A DNA stretch of 64,000 nucleotides from Nannocystis exedens (GTDB lineage: Bacteria > Myxococcota_A > Polyangia > Nannocystales > Nannocystaceae): the NCBI RefSeq assembly GCF_002343915.1, contig NZ_NETK01000001.1, forward strand, positions 558,001-622,000. Reading direction: 5' to 3'. Made by a program: the position numbers and the translations under genes. Below, in pieces: positions 16,245 through 26,741 of the stretch. The notes beneath the pieces were generated by a model, which was given only the letters and a program-made list of their open reading frames with translations, did no database searches and was not told the DNA's origin. Every line of letters starts with the position of its first letter. The first letter of the stretch is position 1.

Positions 16245-17864
16245 TCAACTTCGCAGCACGCGCAGCGCTCGCTCGAGGTCCGCCATCACCGTGTCGTCGG
16301 CCGGGTTTCGCTGACCCGGAGGAAGTTCACCCTCGCGTCGGATCACGTACGATGGATGATACGTGACGTGAAGTGGGATCTGCAGGCCCGCACCGGCGTC
16401 ATCGTAGGTCCAACGACGGTTGCGCATCTGTGCCAACTTCAGATCCTGATCGGTGCCGATCAGCAACATCCCTGCGTACCTGCCGAGCGCAACGATCACC
16501 GCCGGACGGATCGCCCGCACCTGGGCCCGCAGGAACGGCGAGCACTTCTCGATCTCGTCGGCGGCCGGGTCGCGGTTGCCGGGCGGGCGGCACTTGAGCA
16601 CGTTGGCGATGTAAACCTGCTCCCGCTTCATGCCGAGGCGCTCGATCCACTGCGTGAGCCGCCGACCGGCCGCGCCGACGAACGGCTCGCCGCGCCGATC
16701 TTCGTCCGCGCCGGGCGCCTCGCCGATGAACATCACGCGGGCGTTCGGGTCGCCGACCCCGAATACAATGTTCGTGCGGGTCTTGGCGAGCTTGCAGCGG
16801 GTGCAGTCGCCGATGTTGCGGCTCCGCAGGTACTCGAGCTTCTGCGCCGGCGTCCACGCCTGAGCCTGCGCGCGCAGCCCCGGGTCGGCGGCCGCGCGCG
16901 GCGGACTCCCAACCTCGGCCGCGCGCGGCGGCCCTGACGGATCCACCAGCGGCAGGCTGGCGCCACGCGGGCGCGGCGGACCTTCCGAGGGCGGGCTGCC
17001 GATGCGCGCCGGTGCAGGCGCGCTCGGCGGGCGAGCCTGCGGGCGGTCGGCGAGCGGACGCTGCGACGCACTCGCGGCCCGCGACGACGGCGTCTCGTCC
17101 CCCCACTCGATCGGCGGCGGCTCGTCGTCCTCCGGCGCGCTCGCGGCACGCCGCTGCGACTCCCGCGACCACTCCGGCGCGCCGTCGCGGCTCGCCGCGC
17201 GCGGCTGCGCCTCGCGCGAGCGCTCCGGCGCGCCGTCGCGGCTCGCAACGCGCGGCTGCGACTCGCGCGACCACTCCGCTGCGCCGTCGCTGTTCGTCGC
17301 GCGGGGCTGCGACTCGCGCGGCCCCTCGTCGCGGCTCGCGGCGCGCGGCTGCGACTCGCGCGACCACTCGTCGCTACTGGCCGCGCGCGGCTGCGACTCG
17401 CGCGGCCCCTCGTCGCGGCTCGCGGCGCGCGGCTGCGACTCGCGCGGCCACTCGTCGCGACTGGCCGCGCGCGGCTGCGACTCGCGCGACCTCTCTGCCC
17501 CGGGCGCCCCCTCGCGGCTCCCCGCGCGCGGCTGGGCCCCTTCGCGCGCCGGCGGGCTCGGCTGCGTGCGCGGTGACGACGGCTCTTGCGGTCCGCGCGG
17601 CGCCGGGGCGGATCCGGCCTGGCCTTCGGGCCAGGTCGGTGCGCGCGCGCCCGCGGGGCGTTCGGCGGTCACCTGTCCGTGCGGCCAGGCGGCCTCGGCG
17701 GGCGCCTGCGTCGCGGGCTCGGGCGCGCGACGTGGCGACGGCGCGGCCGACACGTACGCCAGACCCCGGAACTCCCGGAGGTGGCGCAGGTGCGCGGCGA
17801 ACTGGACCGCCAGCCGTCGCGTCGCGTCGCGTCGATCGCCCTCCACGAGATCCTCCGGTCTCAC
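16245..17864 (-). CDS. Family 4-type uracil-DNA glycosylase with long repeat-rich N-terminus
   Basis: The C-terminal 200 or so residues form a uracil-DNA glycosylase with four cysteines for a 4Fe-4S cluster (CTRC plus two later Cys) and the motifs [30 protein letters not shown] and HPSY. It excises uracil from DNA as the first step of base-excision repair. The GTG start at 17864 overlaps the coaBC stop (GTGA), giving 539 residues. Residues about 110-240 are an Arg/Ser/Glu-rich tandem repeat. Only the C-terminal part is enzyme-like; the rest is probably disordered. Confidence 0.88.
   Translation of the reverse strand: MRPEDLVEGDRRDATRRLAVQFAAHLRHLREFRGLAYVSAAPSPRRAPEPATQAPAEAAWPHGQVTAERPAGARAPTWPEGQAGSAPAPRGPQEPSSPRTQPSPPAREGAQPRAGSREGAPGAERSRESQPRAASRDEWPRESQPRAASRDEGPRESQPRAASSDEWSRESQPRAASRDEGPRESQPRATNSDGAAEWSRESQPRVASRDGAPERSREAQPRAASRDGAPEWSRESQRRAASAPEDDEPPPIEWGDETPSSRAASASQRPLADRPQARPPSAPAPARIGSPPSEGPPRPRGASLPLVDPSGPPRAAEVGSPPRAAADPGLRAQAQAWTPAQKLEYLRSRNIGDCTRCKLAKTRTNIVFGVGDPNARVMFIGEAPGADEDRRGEPFVGAAGRRLTQWIERLGMKREQVYIANVLKCRPPGNRDPAADEIEKCSPFLRAQVRAIRPAVIVALGRYAGMLLIGTDQDLKLAQMRNRRWTYDDAGAGLQIPLHVTYHPSYVIRREGELPPGQRNPADDTVMADLERALRVLRS
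17130..17530. repeat. Coding minisatellite in the glycosylase gene
   Basis: About eight units of a 42- or 51-bp repeat encode [16 protein letters not shown] peptides of 14 or 17 residues. All unit lengths are multiples of three and the units differ by point changes. Confidence 0.85.
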
Positions 17865-19160
17865 GTCGTCGCCAGCGCGTCGAGCAACCAGGTCGCCAGC
17901 GCCGCCTTGGCGATCGGCGGCCCCGAGGCGCGCACGGCGATCGCGTCGCCGTCGCGCGCGAGCAACAGGCCGGCGTTGGTCGCCGAGGCGAAGCCGACCC
18001 CGGGCGCGCCGACGCGGTTGACGAAGATCGCGTCGGCGCCCTTGGCCCGCAGCTTGGCCTCGCCGAGGCGGATCAGCTCCTGCTGCAACCTGTCCTCGGG
18101 GCCATCTTCGACCGTCTGCGCGGCGAACCCGAGGAAGCGCGAGCGCGGGGCCCCGGCCGGCGCGCCGCGGCCGAAGCGGGCCGTCAACGCGGCGAGGATG
18201 TCGCGCGCCGCTCGCCAGCCGAGCGTCGGCAGCTTCGTCAGCAGCTCGGCCTTCTCGAGCTTGTGCCCGGCCCCGCCGTCGATCTCGAGGTCCTGCACCG
18301 CCGCGACCATGGCCACCCAATCATATGGCCTTTGGGACAGCTCGCCCTCCAGCGCCGCGAACATCTGCTCCGCGGTCTCGACGTCGACGCGGCGCACGCC
18401 CTGCGGCGTCGCCAGCTCGACCGGGCCCGCGACCAGCGTCACCTCGGCGCCGGCGCGCCGGGCCGCCTCGGCCAGCGCGAACCCCATCGCCCCGGTGGAC
18501 GCGTTGGTGACGAAGCGGACCGGGTCGATGTACGTGCGCGTCGGCCCGGCCGACACCAGCACCCGCTTGCCGGCCCACGGGCCGCGCGCCTCGAGCTTCG
18601 CCAGCGCGGCCGCGACGATCAGCGGCGGGTCGATCATGCGGCCCTCGCCGATCCACCCGCACGCCAGCTGCCCGCGGTCGGGCCCGACGAACTCGGCCCC
18701 GCGGGTGCGCAGCGTCGCCAGGTTGGCCTGCGTCGCCGGGTGCCGCCACATGTTGGTGTTCATCGCCGGCGCCCACAGCACCGGCGCGCGCGTGGCCAGC
18801 AGCACCGTCGCGGCCAGGTCGTCGGCCATCCCCGCGGTCGCGCGCGCCAGCAGGTCCGCGGTGGCCGGCGCGACCACGACGAGGTCCGGCCAGTCGGCGA
18901 GCTCGATGTGGCCGACGTGGCCCTCCTCCTCCGGGTCGAGCAAGCGCTTGCGCACCGGCCGGGTCGAGACCGTCGCCAGCGACAGCTCGCTGACGAACGC
19001 CGCCGCCGCTGGCGTCATCACCACCTGGACCTCGCAGCCGGCGGAGACGAACGCCCGCACCAGCTCGGGCGTCTTGTAGGCCGCGATCCCGCCGCTGACG
19101 ATCAGCAGGACGCGACGGCCGCGCGGACGTGTCCCCAGGGACATGTCCGTCGTGCCAGCC

Positions 19161-19168
<8 letters not shown>
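17861..19168 (-). CDS. coaBC: Bifunctional phosphopantothenoylcysteine decarboxylase / phosphopantothenate-cysteine ligase CoaBC
   Basis: Two consecutive steps of coenzyme A synthesis. The CoaC half (residues 18-200) is a flavoprotein with GGIAAYKTPELVR, the His of GHIELADWPD, and the PAMNTNMW substrate loop. The CoaB half (205-435) shows SAGPTRTYIDPVRF and ASTGAMG, and AAVQD where the family has AAVAD. The TTG start at 19168 is preferred over ATG 19144 because AGGAGG sits six bases upstream. The start region overlaps the ribBA stop. The N-terminal DMSLGTR stretch is encoded by a palindromic repeat. Confidence 0.93.
19128..19159. repeat. Palindromic units at the coaBC 5' end
   Basis: CGTG, CATG and CAGC start at 19128, 19142 and 19156 (14-bp period). 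The alternative ATG start of coaBC lies in the middle tetramer. Confidence 0.75.
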
Positions 19169-20321
<1,153 letters not shown>

Positions 20322-20328
20322 GATGGTG

Positions 20329-21063
20329 CTACTGGTTGTCTTCAGAGACAAATGCATCGGGACATGTCGCTTCGGACCTGTCCCCGGAGTCAGGGTAGTC
20401 CGCGCCGTCGAGGTAGCCGGCGCGGGCCAGGACCTCGCGCGTGAGCGGCGGCGCGGCGGCGCGGGCCGGCTCGTCGCCGGCGCCGAGCAGGCGGGCGACG
20501 TAGCGAGCCATCAGGTCGACCTCGAGGTTGAGCGCGTCGCCGACCTTGCGCTCGCCGAGGGTCGTGACCGCGAGCGTGTGCGGGATCAGGCCGACGGCGA
20601 ACCCGCGGGCGTCGACCGCGTTGACGGTGAGGCTGACGCCGTCGACGCACACGCTGCCCTTGACGGCGATGTAGCGGGCCAGCTCGGCCGGCACGTCGTA
20701 CCAGACCTCGAGCGCGTCGCCGCGGACGACCCGGCTGCGCACGCGCGCGAGGCCGTCGACGTGGCCCGACACGAGGTGCCCGCCGAGCGCGTCGCCGAGG
20801 CGCAGCGCCGGCTCGAGGTGGACGCGGCTGCCCGGCCGCAGGTCGCCGAGGGTCGTCACCGCCAGCGTCTCGAACGCCGCCTCGACGGTGAAGTCGCGGG
20901 CGGTCGAGGCGACCACGGTGAGGCACACGCCGGAGATCGCGACGCTCGCGCCGAGGCTGCGATCGCCCTCCGACAGGGCGTAGGCGATCACGAAGGTGCG
21001 TCGCTGCGCGCCGGGGATCACGCGCTCGACCGTGCCGACGCCGCGCACGAGGCCGGTGAACAT
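20329..21063 (-). CDS. ribE: Riboflavin synthase alpha subunit
   Basis: Dismutates two 6,7-dimethyl-8-ribityllumazine molecules to riboflavin. Two lumazine-binding repeats are visible: MFTGLVRGVGTVE, ISGVCLTVV and GHLVSGHVDG, then the second copy with VDGVSLTVN and TLGERKVGDALNLEVD. The start is ATG 21063. At 244 residues it carries roughly 30 extra C-terminal residues, part of which is coded by a palindromic repeat array. The gene sits in the order ribD-ribE-ribBA; a lumazine synthase (ribH) is not present in the window. Confidence 0.95.
   Translation of the reverse strand: MFTGLVRGVGTVERVIPGAQRRTFVIAYALSEGDRSLGASVAISGVCLTVVASTARDFTVEAAFETLAVTTLGDLRPGSRVHLEPALRLGDALGGHLVSGHVDGLARVRSRVVRGDALEVWYDVPAELARYIAVKGSVCVDGVSLTVNAVDARGFAVGLIPHTLAVTTLGERKVGDALNLEVDLMARYVARLLGAGDEPARAAAPPLTREVLARAGYLDGADYPDSGDRSEATCPDAFVSEDNQ
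20349..20394. repeat. Palindromic units at the end of ribE
   Basis: CAAA, CATG, CCTG and CAGG start at 20349, 20363, 20377 and 20391 (14-bp period). They encode the C-terminal tail of riboflavin synthase (DSGDRSEATCPDAFVSED), which looks like an extension beyond the usual end. Confidence 0.8.
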
Positions 21064-21123
21064 GCGGGGGTTATGGCACAGATCACGGGCCGGATCGACG
21101 GCCCGCAACGGCCGCCACCGGCG

Positions 21124-22359
21124 TCAGCTCTCGCGTCTTGCGGGCTCCTCGGCGCGATCCGCAGGTGGGACCAGGATGGTGAGGCCGTCGACTCCGACGT
21201 CGGTGCGCAGCAGCGGACGAAGCCGCGTCGCGTCGGCGACCGCGGCGACCTTGAGCCCGGCCGCCGCCGGCTTGCCGTCGCCGAGCACGACCGGCGCATG
21301 GAACCAATAGAACCGCTGCCACGCGCCCGCGGCGACGAAGCTGGCGATCATCCGCCCGCCGCCCTCGACCAGCAGCGAACGCAGCGGCAGCTGGCCCAGC
21401 GCCTGCAACGCCCCGGCGACGTCGACGCGACCCTCGGCGTCGCCGGCCAGCTCAATGCGGCGCAGGCCGAGGTCGTCGACCGCCCGCTGCGCCGCCGCCG
21501 GCGCGCGGTTCGTGTGCAGCACCACGGTGCCCGGGCGCAGCAGCGTCGGCCGGCGCACCGCCCCGGCCACGCGCAGCGCGCTGTCGAAGATGACCGGCAG
21601 CGGATCGACGCCGGTGACCATGCGCACCGACAGCGCGGGATCGTCGCGCAGCACCGTGTCGGCGCCGACGGCGATCGCGTGGTGACGGGCCCGCAACCAG
21701 TGCCCGAGCCGCCGCGCCGGTTCGCCGGTGATCCACTTGCTGTCCCCGGAGCCAGCCGCGATCTGGCCGTCGAGCGACGACGCGATCTTCAGCGTCACGA
21801 ACGGCAGCCGCGTCGCCTCGTGGTGCAGGTAGTGCTCGTGCGCCGACGCGCACGCGCCCGCGAGCACGCCGTGGCGCACGCGGATGCCCGCCGCGCGCAG
21901 CAGCTCGAGGCCGCGGCCGCCGGCGTGGGCCGCCGGATCGAGCGTACCGACCACGACCTCGGCGACGCCCGCGGCGATCAGCGCCCCCGTACACGGCGGC
22001 GTGCGGCCGAAGTGCGAGCACGGCTCGAGCGTGACGTAGACGGTGGCGCCTCGCGCCGCCCCACCCGCCTGCGACAGCGCCGACACCTCGGCGTGCGGGC
22101 CCCCGGTGACCGCGCTGCGGCCGGCGCCGACGACTCGCTCGCCCTGCACGACGATCGCGCCGACGCACGGGTTGGGATAGGTCGCGCCGGTGCCCGAGCG
22201 GGCCAGCGCCACGGCCGCGTCCATCAGCCGCTCGTCGCGCGCCTCCGGCGACTCGTTCACCGCCGGCGCGCTGGCCAGCGCCGCCGCGATCGCGCCCGGT
22301 CCGTCGTCGGCGACCCCGTCCGCTCCGCCGAGCAGGTCGGCCAGCTGGGGCTCGCTCAC
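21124..22359 (-). CDS. ribD: Bifunctional deaminase/reductase RibD
   Basis: Second and third steps of riboflavin synthesis. The deaminase half has the zinc motif HAE and CSHFGRTPPC. The reductase half has LKIASSLDGQIA, GADTVLRDDPAL and VEGGG. At 411 residues it carries an N-terminal extension of about 40 residues. The GTG at 22359 overlaps the nrdR stop (GTGA), indicating coupling. A unit of the palindromic repeat lies at 21739-21756. Confidence 0.95.
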   Translation of the reverse strand: MSEPQLADLLGGADGVADDGPGAIAAALASAPAVNESPEARDERLMDAAVALARSGTGATYPNPCVGAIVVQGERVVGAGRSAVTGGPHAEVSALSQAGGAARGATVYVTLEPCSHFGRTPPCTGALIAAGVAEVVVGTLDPAAHAGGRGLELLRAAGIRVRHGVLAGACASAHEHYLHHEATRLPFVTLKIASSLDGQIAAGSGDSKWITGEPARRLGHWLRARHHAIAVGADTVLRDDPALSVRMVTGVDPLPVIFDSALRVAGAVRRPTLLRPGTVVLHTNRAPAAAQRAVDDLGLRRIELAGDAEGRVDVAGALQALGQLPLRSLLVEGGGRMIASFVAAGAWQRFYWFHAPVVLGDGKPAAAGLKVAAVADATRLRPLLRTDVGVDGLTILVPPADRAEEPARRES

Positions 22360-22967
22360 GAGACCTCGCTGTCCGGCACGGCGGCCGCGGCTGACCTGTC
22401 CCCAGAGTCAGCTTCGTCCTCGGCCTCGACGAACAGCCGGCTCGGCGCGCTGAGCTGGATCTGCCCGCGCGCGTCGATCTCGAACAGCGTGCGCTGGCCC
22501 TCGGGGCTGGTGTGCGCGGCCTTCTCCATCTGTCCCAGCAGGTGAACGAACTCGTCGACGTTGTGATAGACGCCGTGACTGGCGAGGTAGCGGACGTAGG
22601 CGACCAGGTCGAGCGGCCGCAGCAGCCGGGTGATGCGGTCGGCGATCTCCTCGGCGCGGATCTCCCGCTCCCCGCGCGTCGCGGCCCACAGCTCGACCGC
22701 GCCGATCAGCGCCTCGATCTGCTCGTCGTCGACCGGCCGCTTGTGACACACGCGCTGCAGCCCGGCCCGGATCTTGTTGCGATCGAAGGCCTGCTTGCCG
22801 CCCCCGCGCTTGAGCACGATCGGCGGGGTGGTCTCGATGCGCTCGTAGGTGGTGAAGCGGTGGTTGCAGTCGAGGCACGCCCGGCGCCGCCGGATCGCAC
22901 CGCCGTCCCGACTCTCCCTCGAGTCGAGGACCTTGATGCTCCCGCTGCGGCAGACCGGGCAGAGCAA
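22356..22967 (-). CDS. nrdR: Transcriptional repressor NrdR
   Basis: Nucleotide-sensing repressor of ribonucleotide reductase genes. An N-terminal zinc ribbon (MLCPVCR and CLDCNHRFTTYER) is followed by an ATP-cone domain (VLKRGGGKQAFDRNKIR, RYLASHGVY). At 203 residues it exceeds the usual 150 or so by a C-terminal tail, part of which (EADSGDRSA) is encoded by a CCTG-N10-CAGC repeat unit at 22395. The start is TTG 22967. NrdR next to ribD is a widespread arrangement. Confidence 0.95.
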   Translation of the reverse strand: MLCPVCRSGSIKVLDSRESRDGGAIRRRRACLDCNHRFTTYERIETTPPIVLKRGGGKQAFDRNKIRAGLQRVCHKRPVDDEQIEALIGAVELWAATRGEREIRAEEIADRITRLLRPLDLVAYVRYLASHGVYHNVDEFVHLLGQMEKAAHTSPEGQRTLFEIDARGQIQLSAPSRLFVEAEDEADSGDRSAAAAVPDSEVS

Positions 22968-22968
22968 C

Positions 22969-23409
22969 CTACCCCCCGGGCTCCAGCTTCTCGACCCGCC
23001 GGGCGTGGCGCCCCCCGGCGAAGCGGGCGTCGAGGAAGGTCCTGAGCAGGACCTTCGCCAGCTCGACGCCGACCACCCGCGCGCCCAGGCAGAGCACGTT
23101 GGCGTCGTTGTGTTCGCGGGCCATCGCCGCGCTGAACGGATCCATCACCACTGCGGCGCGGATGCCGGCCTGCTTGTTGGCCGCCATGGCCATCCCCTGA
23201 CCTGTCCCACAGACCAGGAGGCCGACCGAACCAGGCTCGGCCTTCACGCGCCCGCTGACGGCCACCGCGACGTCCGGGTAGTCGACCGACTCGGCGGCGG
23301 TCGACGGCCCGGTCTCGCTGGCGACTTCGTGGCCGAACGCCGCGATCGCGACGGCGAGCTCGCGCCGGAGGTCGATCGCCGCGTGGTCGCTGCCGAGGTG
23401 AACGCGCAT
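22969..23409 (-). CDS. rpiB: Ribose-5-phosphate isomerase B
   Basis: Interconverts ribulose-5-phosphate, the precursor of the butanone phosphate used by RibB, and ribose-5-phosphate. A 146-residue RpiB/LacAB-fold protein with GSDHAA near the N-terminus, catalytic CGTGQG with its Cys, and the ARxHNDANVLCLGAR region (written here AREHNDANVLCLG). ATG start at 23409. It is one base from nrdR and nine from fabF. A repeat unit covers the codons of the active-site loop region at 23201-23218. Confidence 0.93.
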   Translation of the reverse strand: MRVHLGSDHAAIDLRRELAVAIAAFGHEVASETGPSTAAESVDYPDVAVAVSGRVKAEPGSVGLLVCGTGQGMAMAANKQAGIRAAVVMDPFSAAMAREHNDANVLCLGARVVGVELAKVLLRTFLDARFAGGRHARRVEKLEPGG

Positions 23410-23417
23410 GGTCGGTC

Positions 23418-24656
23418 TCAACCTGTCCGCTTGAACACGAGGCACGCGTTGGTGCCGCCGAAGCCGAAGCTGTTCGAGAGGGCGACGTCGACCGCGACCT
23501 TGCGCGCCTCGTGCGGCACGTAGTCGAGGTCGCACTCGGGGTCGGGGTCGTCGAGGTTGATCGTCGGCGGCAGCACCTCGTGGTGCAGCGCGAGGGCGCA
23601 GATCGCCGCCTCGAGCCCGCCGGTGGCCCCGAGCAGGTGGCCGTGCATCGACTTCGTCGACGACACCGCCAGCTTGCGCGCGTGCTCGCCGAACACCGCC
23701 TTGATCGCGCCGGTCTCGGTCGCGTCGGCGCCGGTCGAGGTGCCGTGGGCGTTGATGTACCCGACCGCCTCCGGAGGCAGGCCCGCGTCGCGCAGCGCGA
23801 GCCGCATGCAGCGCTGCGCGCCCTCACCGTCGGGCGACGGCGCGGTGATGTGATGCGCGTCGGAAGTGGCCGCGTAGCCGACGATCTCGGCGTAGATCCG
23901 GGCCCCGCGGGCCTTGGCGCGCTCCCACTCCTCGAGGATCAGGAGCCCCGCGCCTTCGCTGAGGACGAAGCCGTCGCGGCTCAGCGTGAACGGCCGCGAC
24001 GCCTTGGTGGGCTCGTCGTTGCGGGTCGACAGCGCCCGCATCGACCCGAACCCGCCGACGGCCAGCGGCGAGACCGTCGCCTCGGTGCCGCCGGCGATCA
24101 TGACGTCGGCGCCGCCGCGGGCGATCAGGTGGAACGCCTCGCCGATGCTGTGCGCGCCGGTCGAGCAGGCCGACACGTGGCTCATGTTCGGCCCGCGGTA
24201 GTTGTGGCGGATCGAGATCTGGCCGGGCGCGAGGTTGACGATGATCGCCGGCACGAAGTACGGGCTGATGCCGTGGCGCGGCCCCTTCTCGCGCAGCGAG
24301 TCGTGCGTCGACTCGAGGAACGGCAGGCCGCCGAGGCCGGCGCCGACGTAGACGCCGAAGCGCTCGGGGTCGTCGGGCGGCCCGAGCTTCGCGTCCTCGA
24401 CCGCCATCGCCGCGGCCGCGATCGCGTATTGAATGAAGAGGTCCATCTGCCGGACCTCCTTCTTCGGGATCCACCGCGTCGGGTCGAAGTCACGCACCTC
24501 GCCGGCGAAGCGCGTCGTCATCGCGCTCGCGTCGAACCGCGTGATCGGCCCGATCCCCGACTTCCCCGCGCACAAGCTCCGCCAGTTCTCGTCGTTGCCG
24601 ACGCCCAGCGGGCTGACGAGCCCCACTCCCGTGATCGCGACCCTGCGCCCCGTCAC
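23418..24656 (-). CDS. fabF: Beta-ketoacyl-ACP synthase II FabF
   Basis: Elongating condensing enzyme of type II fatty acid synthesis. The active-site cysteine is in [13 protein letters not shown], and the two histidines are in [11 protein letters not shown] and [12 protein letters not shown]. The C-terminus [11 protein letters not shown] is typical. The length of 412 matches the family. It sits 9 bp downstream of acpP, the usual acpP-fabF pairing. Confidence 0.97.
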   Translation of the reverse strand: MTGRRVAITGVGLVSPLGVGNDENWRSLCAGKSGIGPITRFDASAMTTRFAGEVRDFDPTRWIPKKEVRQMDLFIQYAIAAAAMAVEDAKLGPPDDPERFGVYVGAGLGGLPFLESTHDSLREKGPRHGISPYFVPAIIVNLAPGQISIRHNYRGPNMSHVSACSTGAHSIGEAFHLIARGGADVMIAGGTEATVSPLAVGGFGSMRALSTRNDEPTKASRPFTLSRDGFVLSEGAGLLILEEWERAKARGARIYAEIVGYAATSDAHHITAPSPDGEGAQRCMRLALRDAGLPPEAVGYINAHGTSTGADATETGAIKAVFGEHARKLAVSSTKSMHGHLLGATGGLEAAICALALHHEVLPPTINLDDPDPECDLDYVPHEARKVAVDVALSNSFGFGGTNACLVFKRTG

Positions 24657-24665
24657 AACGACCTC

Positions 24666-24911
24666 TCAGGCCTTGCGGCGCGCGCGGATGTAGTTCACCG
24701 CGTCGCCGACGGTCTTGATGTTCTCGACCTCTTCGTCGGGGATCTTGATCTCGAAGTGCTCCTCGAACGCGAGGACGAGCTCGACGATCGCCAGCGAGTC
24801 GGCGCCGAGGTCGTCGGTGAAGATCTTGTCCAGCGTGCAGTCCTCGGGCTTCACGTCGAGCTGCTCACGGACGATTTCGATGACCTGCTTCTCGATGTCG
24901 GTTGTCGTCAT
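24666..24911 (-). CDS. acpP: Acyl carrier protein
   Basis: An 81-residue acidic carrier. The phosphopantetheine serine is in [11 protein letters not shown]. The order fabD-fabG-acpP-fabF is classic. ATG start at 24911, with GAGGGAACC just upstream. Confidence 0.97.
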   Translation of the reverse strand: MTTTDIEKQVIEIVREQLDVKPEDCTLDKIFTDDLGADSLAIVELVLAFEEHFEIKIPDEEVENIKTVGDAVNYIRARRKA

Positions 24912-24966
24912 AGTGGTTCCCTCTCCAGACGGGTCACAAGCGGCGAACAAAGGCGAACGACGGTTT

Positions 24967-25764
24967 TCACATGCGCAGGCCGCCGTTGATCGCGAGGACT
25001 TGCCCCGTGACGTAGGCGGCGGCCGGCGCGGCCAGGTAAGCGACGGCCTCGGCAACCTCTTCGGGTCGACCGATCCGGCCGAGCGGGATCTGCTTGAGCA
25101 GCGCCTCGCGGGCGTCGCCCTGGACGCTCGCGGCGGTCATGTCGGTCTCGAAGAAGCCCGGCGTGACGGCGTTGACCGTCACGCCGCGGCTGGCGAACTC
25201 GCGGGCGAGCGAGCGGGTCAGCCCGAGCATGCCGGCCTTGGCGGCGGCGTACATCGCCTGACCGGCGTTGCCCTGCTCGCCGATGACGCTGCTGATGTTG
25301 ATGATGCGGCCGTCGGCCTTGGCCTTGAGCAGGTGACGAGCGGCCGCCTTGGCGCAGAAGAACGCGCCCTTGAGGTTGACGTCGAGGACGCGCTGGAAGT
25401 CGGCCGGCGAGGCGCGCATCAGCAGCGCGTCGATCGAGATCCCGGCGTTGTTGACGAGGATGTGCAGGCCGCCGAGCTCGGCGACGACGCGCTGCACGCC
25501 GGCCTCGACCGCGGCGGCGTCGGCGACGTCGAACCCGAACGGCCGGGCCGCGCCGCCCTCGCCGACGATCTCGTCGCACAGCTCGCGGGCGGCGCCCTCG
25601 CGGGCGGCGTAGTTGATTGCCACCGTCGCGCCGCGCTGCGCGAGCACGCGGGCGATCGCCCGGCCGATGCCACGCGAAGCCCCGGTGACGAGCGCGACGC
25701 GCCCGGTGAGCGCGAGCGACGGCGGCAGCGCCCTGGCTTGAGGATTGGCTTCGTGGCCCGACAC
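24967..25764 (-). CDS. fabG: 3-oxoacyl-ACP reductase FabG
   Basis: NADPH-dependent short-chain reductase of the elongation cycle. It has the cofactor motif [12 protein letters not shown], the NNAG motif, and a catalytic Ser-Tyr-Lys set (INISSVIG and YAAAKAG). 265 residues. The GTG start overlaps the fabD stop by one base. About 20 residues at the N-terminus precede the Rossmann fold. Confidence 0.96.
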   Translation of the reverse strand: MSGHEANPQARALPPSLALTGRVALVTGASRGIGRAIARVLAQRGATVAINYAAREGAARELCDEIVGEGGAARPFGFDVADAAAVEAGVQRVVAELGGLHILVNNAGISIDALLMRASPADFQRVLDVNLKGAFFCAKAAARHLLKAKADGRIINISSVIGEQGNAGQAMYAAAKAGMLGLTRSLAREFASRGVTVNAVTPGFFETDMTAASVQGDAREALLKQIPLGRIGRPEEVAEAVAYLAAPAAAYVTGQVLAINGGLRM

Positions 25765-26741
25765 TAGGTGCCGAGCTTTAGCACATCGAGGTCCGCCGGG
25801 GAACTGACGCCGACGACCGAGAAGCCCTTGTCGATGCGTTTAATCAAGTTGTGGAGCACTTTGCCGTGCCCGAGCTCGAGCCCGCGAGAGATATCCATGC
25901 GCATCACCGTTCGCACGCTCGCCTCCCAGCGGACGCGGCCGGTGATCTGGCGAACGAGTCGATCGCGGACGTCTTGCGGACCGCCCGTCGTCGGATACGG
26001 CTCGGCATCGACGTTCGCGATCACGGGCGCACGCGGCGCGGAGATGTCGATGTCGGCGAGCGCCGCGGCGACGCGCTCGGCCGCCGGCTGCATCAACGCG
26101 CAGTGGAACGGCGCCGACACGTTGAGCTTCATCGCTTTCGCGCGACCTTCCTTCGCGCGCGCGACCACTCGCTCGACCGCCGCCGCGTGCCCGGCGATCA
26201 CGATCTGCCCGCCGCCGTTCTCGTTGGCAGGGCTGACGACCTCGCCCCCGACGCTGGCGTCCACGCACCACTGCTCGAGCGCGGCCGGGTCGGCGCCCAT
26301 CACCGCCGCCATCGCGCCGACGCCCGCCGGCACGGCCTCTTGCATCGCGAGGCCGCGCAGCCGCACCAGCTTGACCGCGTCGACGAACGACAGCGCGCCC
26401 GCGGCGACCAGGGCCGAGAACTCGCCGAGGCTGTGACCGAGCAGCGCCGCAGGCTGCAGCCCGAGCTCGCTCGTGACCACCGTCCACGCGGCGACGCTGC
26501 AAGTGAGGATCGCCGGCTGGGTGTTGGCGGTCTGCGCCAGCGCCTCGGCCGGGCCCTCGAAGCACAGCCGCGACAGCGGCTCGCCGAGCGCGTCGTCGGC
26601 CTCGGCGAACACGCGCCGCGCGGCCGGGAACGCCTCCGCGAGCGCCTTGCCCATGCCGGGCTCCTGGCTGCCCTGACCGGGGAACATGAACGCGAGCGGC
26701 CGGGCGACCCCAGCACGGTCCGAAGAGACATGTTCATTCAT
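25764..26741 (-). CDS. fabD: Malonyl-CoA:ACP transacylase FabD
   Basis: Loads malonyl groups onto ACP. It shows FMFPGQGSQ, the nucleophile motif [10 protein letters not shown], and the catalytic His in VSAPFHC. 325 residues. The start codon lies inside a palindromic repeat unit (CATG 26729, CAGG 26743) and overlaps the plsX stop by 4 bp. No fabH lies between plsX and fabD, unlike the common plsX-fabH-fabD order. Confidence 0.96.
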   Translation of the reverse strand: MNEHVSSDRAGVARPLAFMFPGQGSQEPGMGKALAEAFPAARRVFAEADDALGEPLSRLCFEGPAEALAQTANTQPAILTCSVAAWTVVTSELGLQPAALLGHSLGEFSALVAAGALSFVDAVKLVRLRGLAMQEAVPAGVGAMAAVMGADPAALEQWCVDASVGGEVVSPANENGGGQIVIAGHAAAVERVVARAKEGRAKAMKLNVSAPFHCALMQPAAERVAAALADIDISAPRAPVIANVDAEPYPTTGGPQDVRDRLVRQITGRVRWEASVRTVMRMDISRGLELGHGKVLHNLIKRIDKGFSVVGVSSPADLDVLKLGT

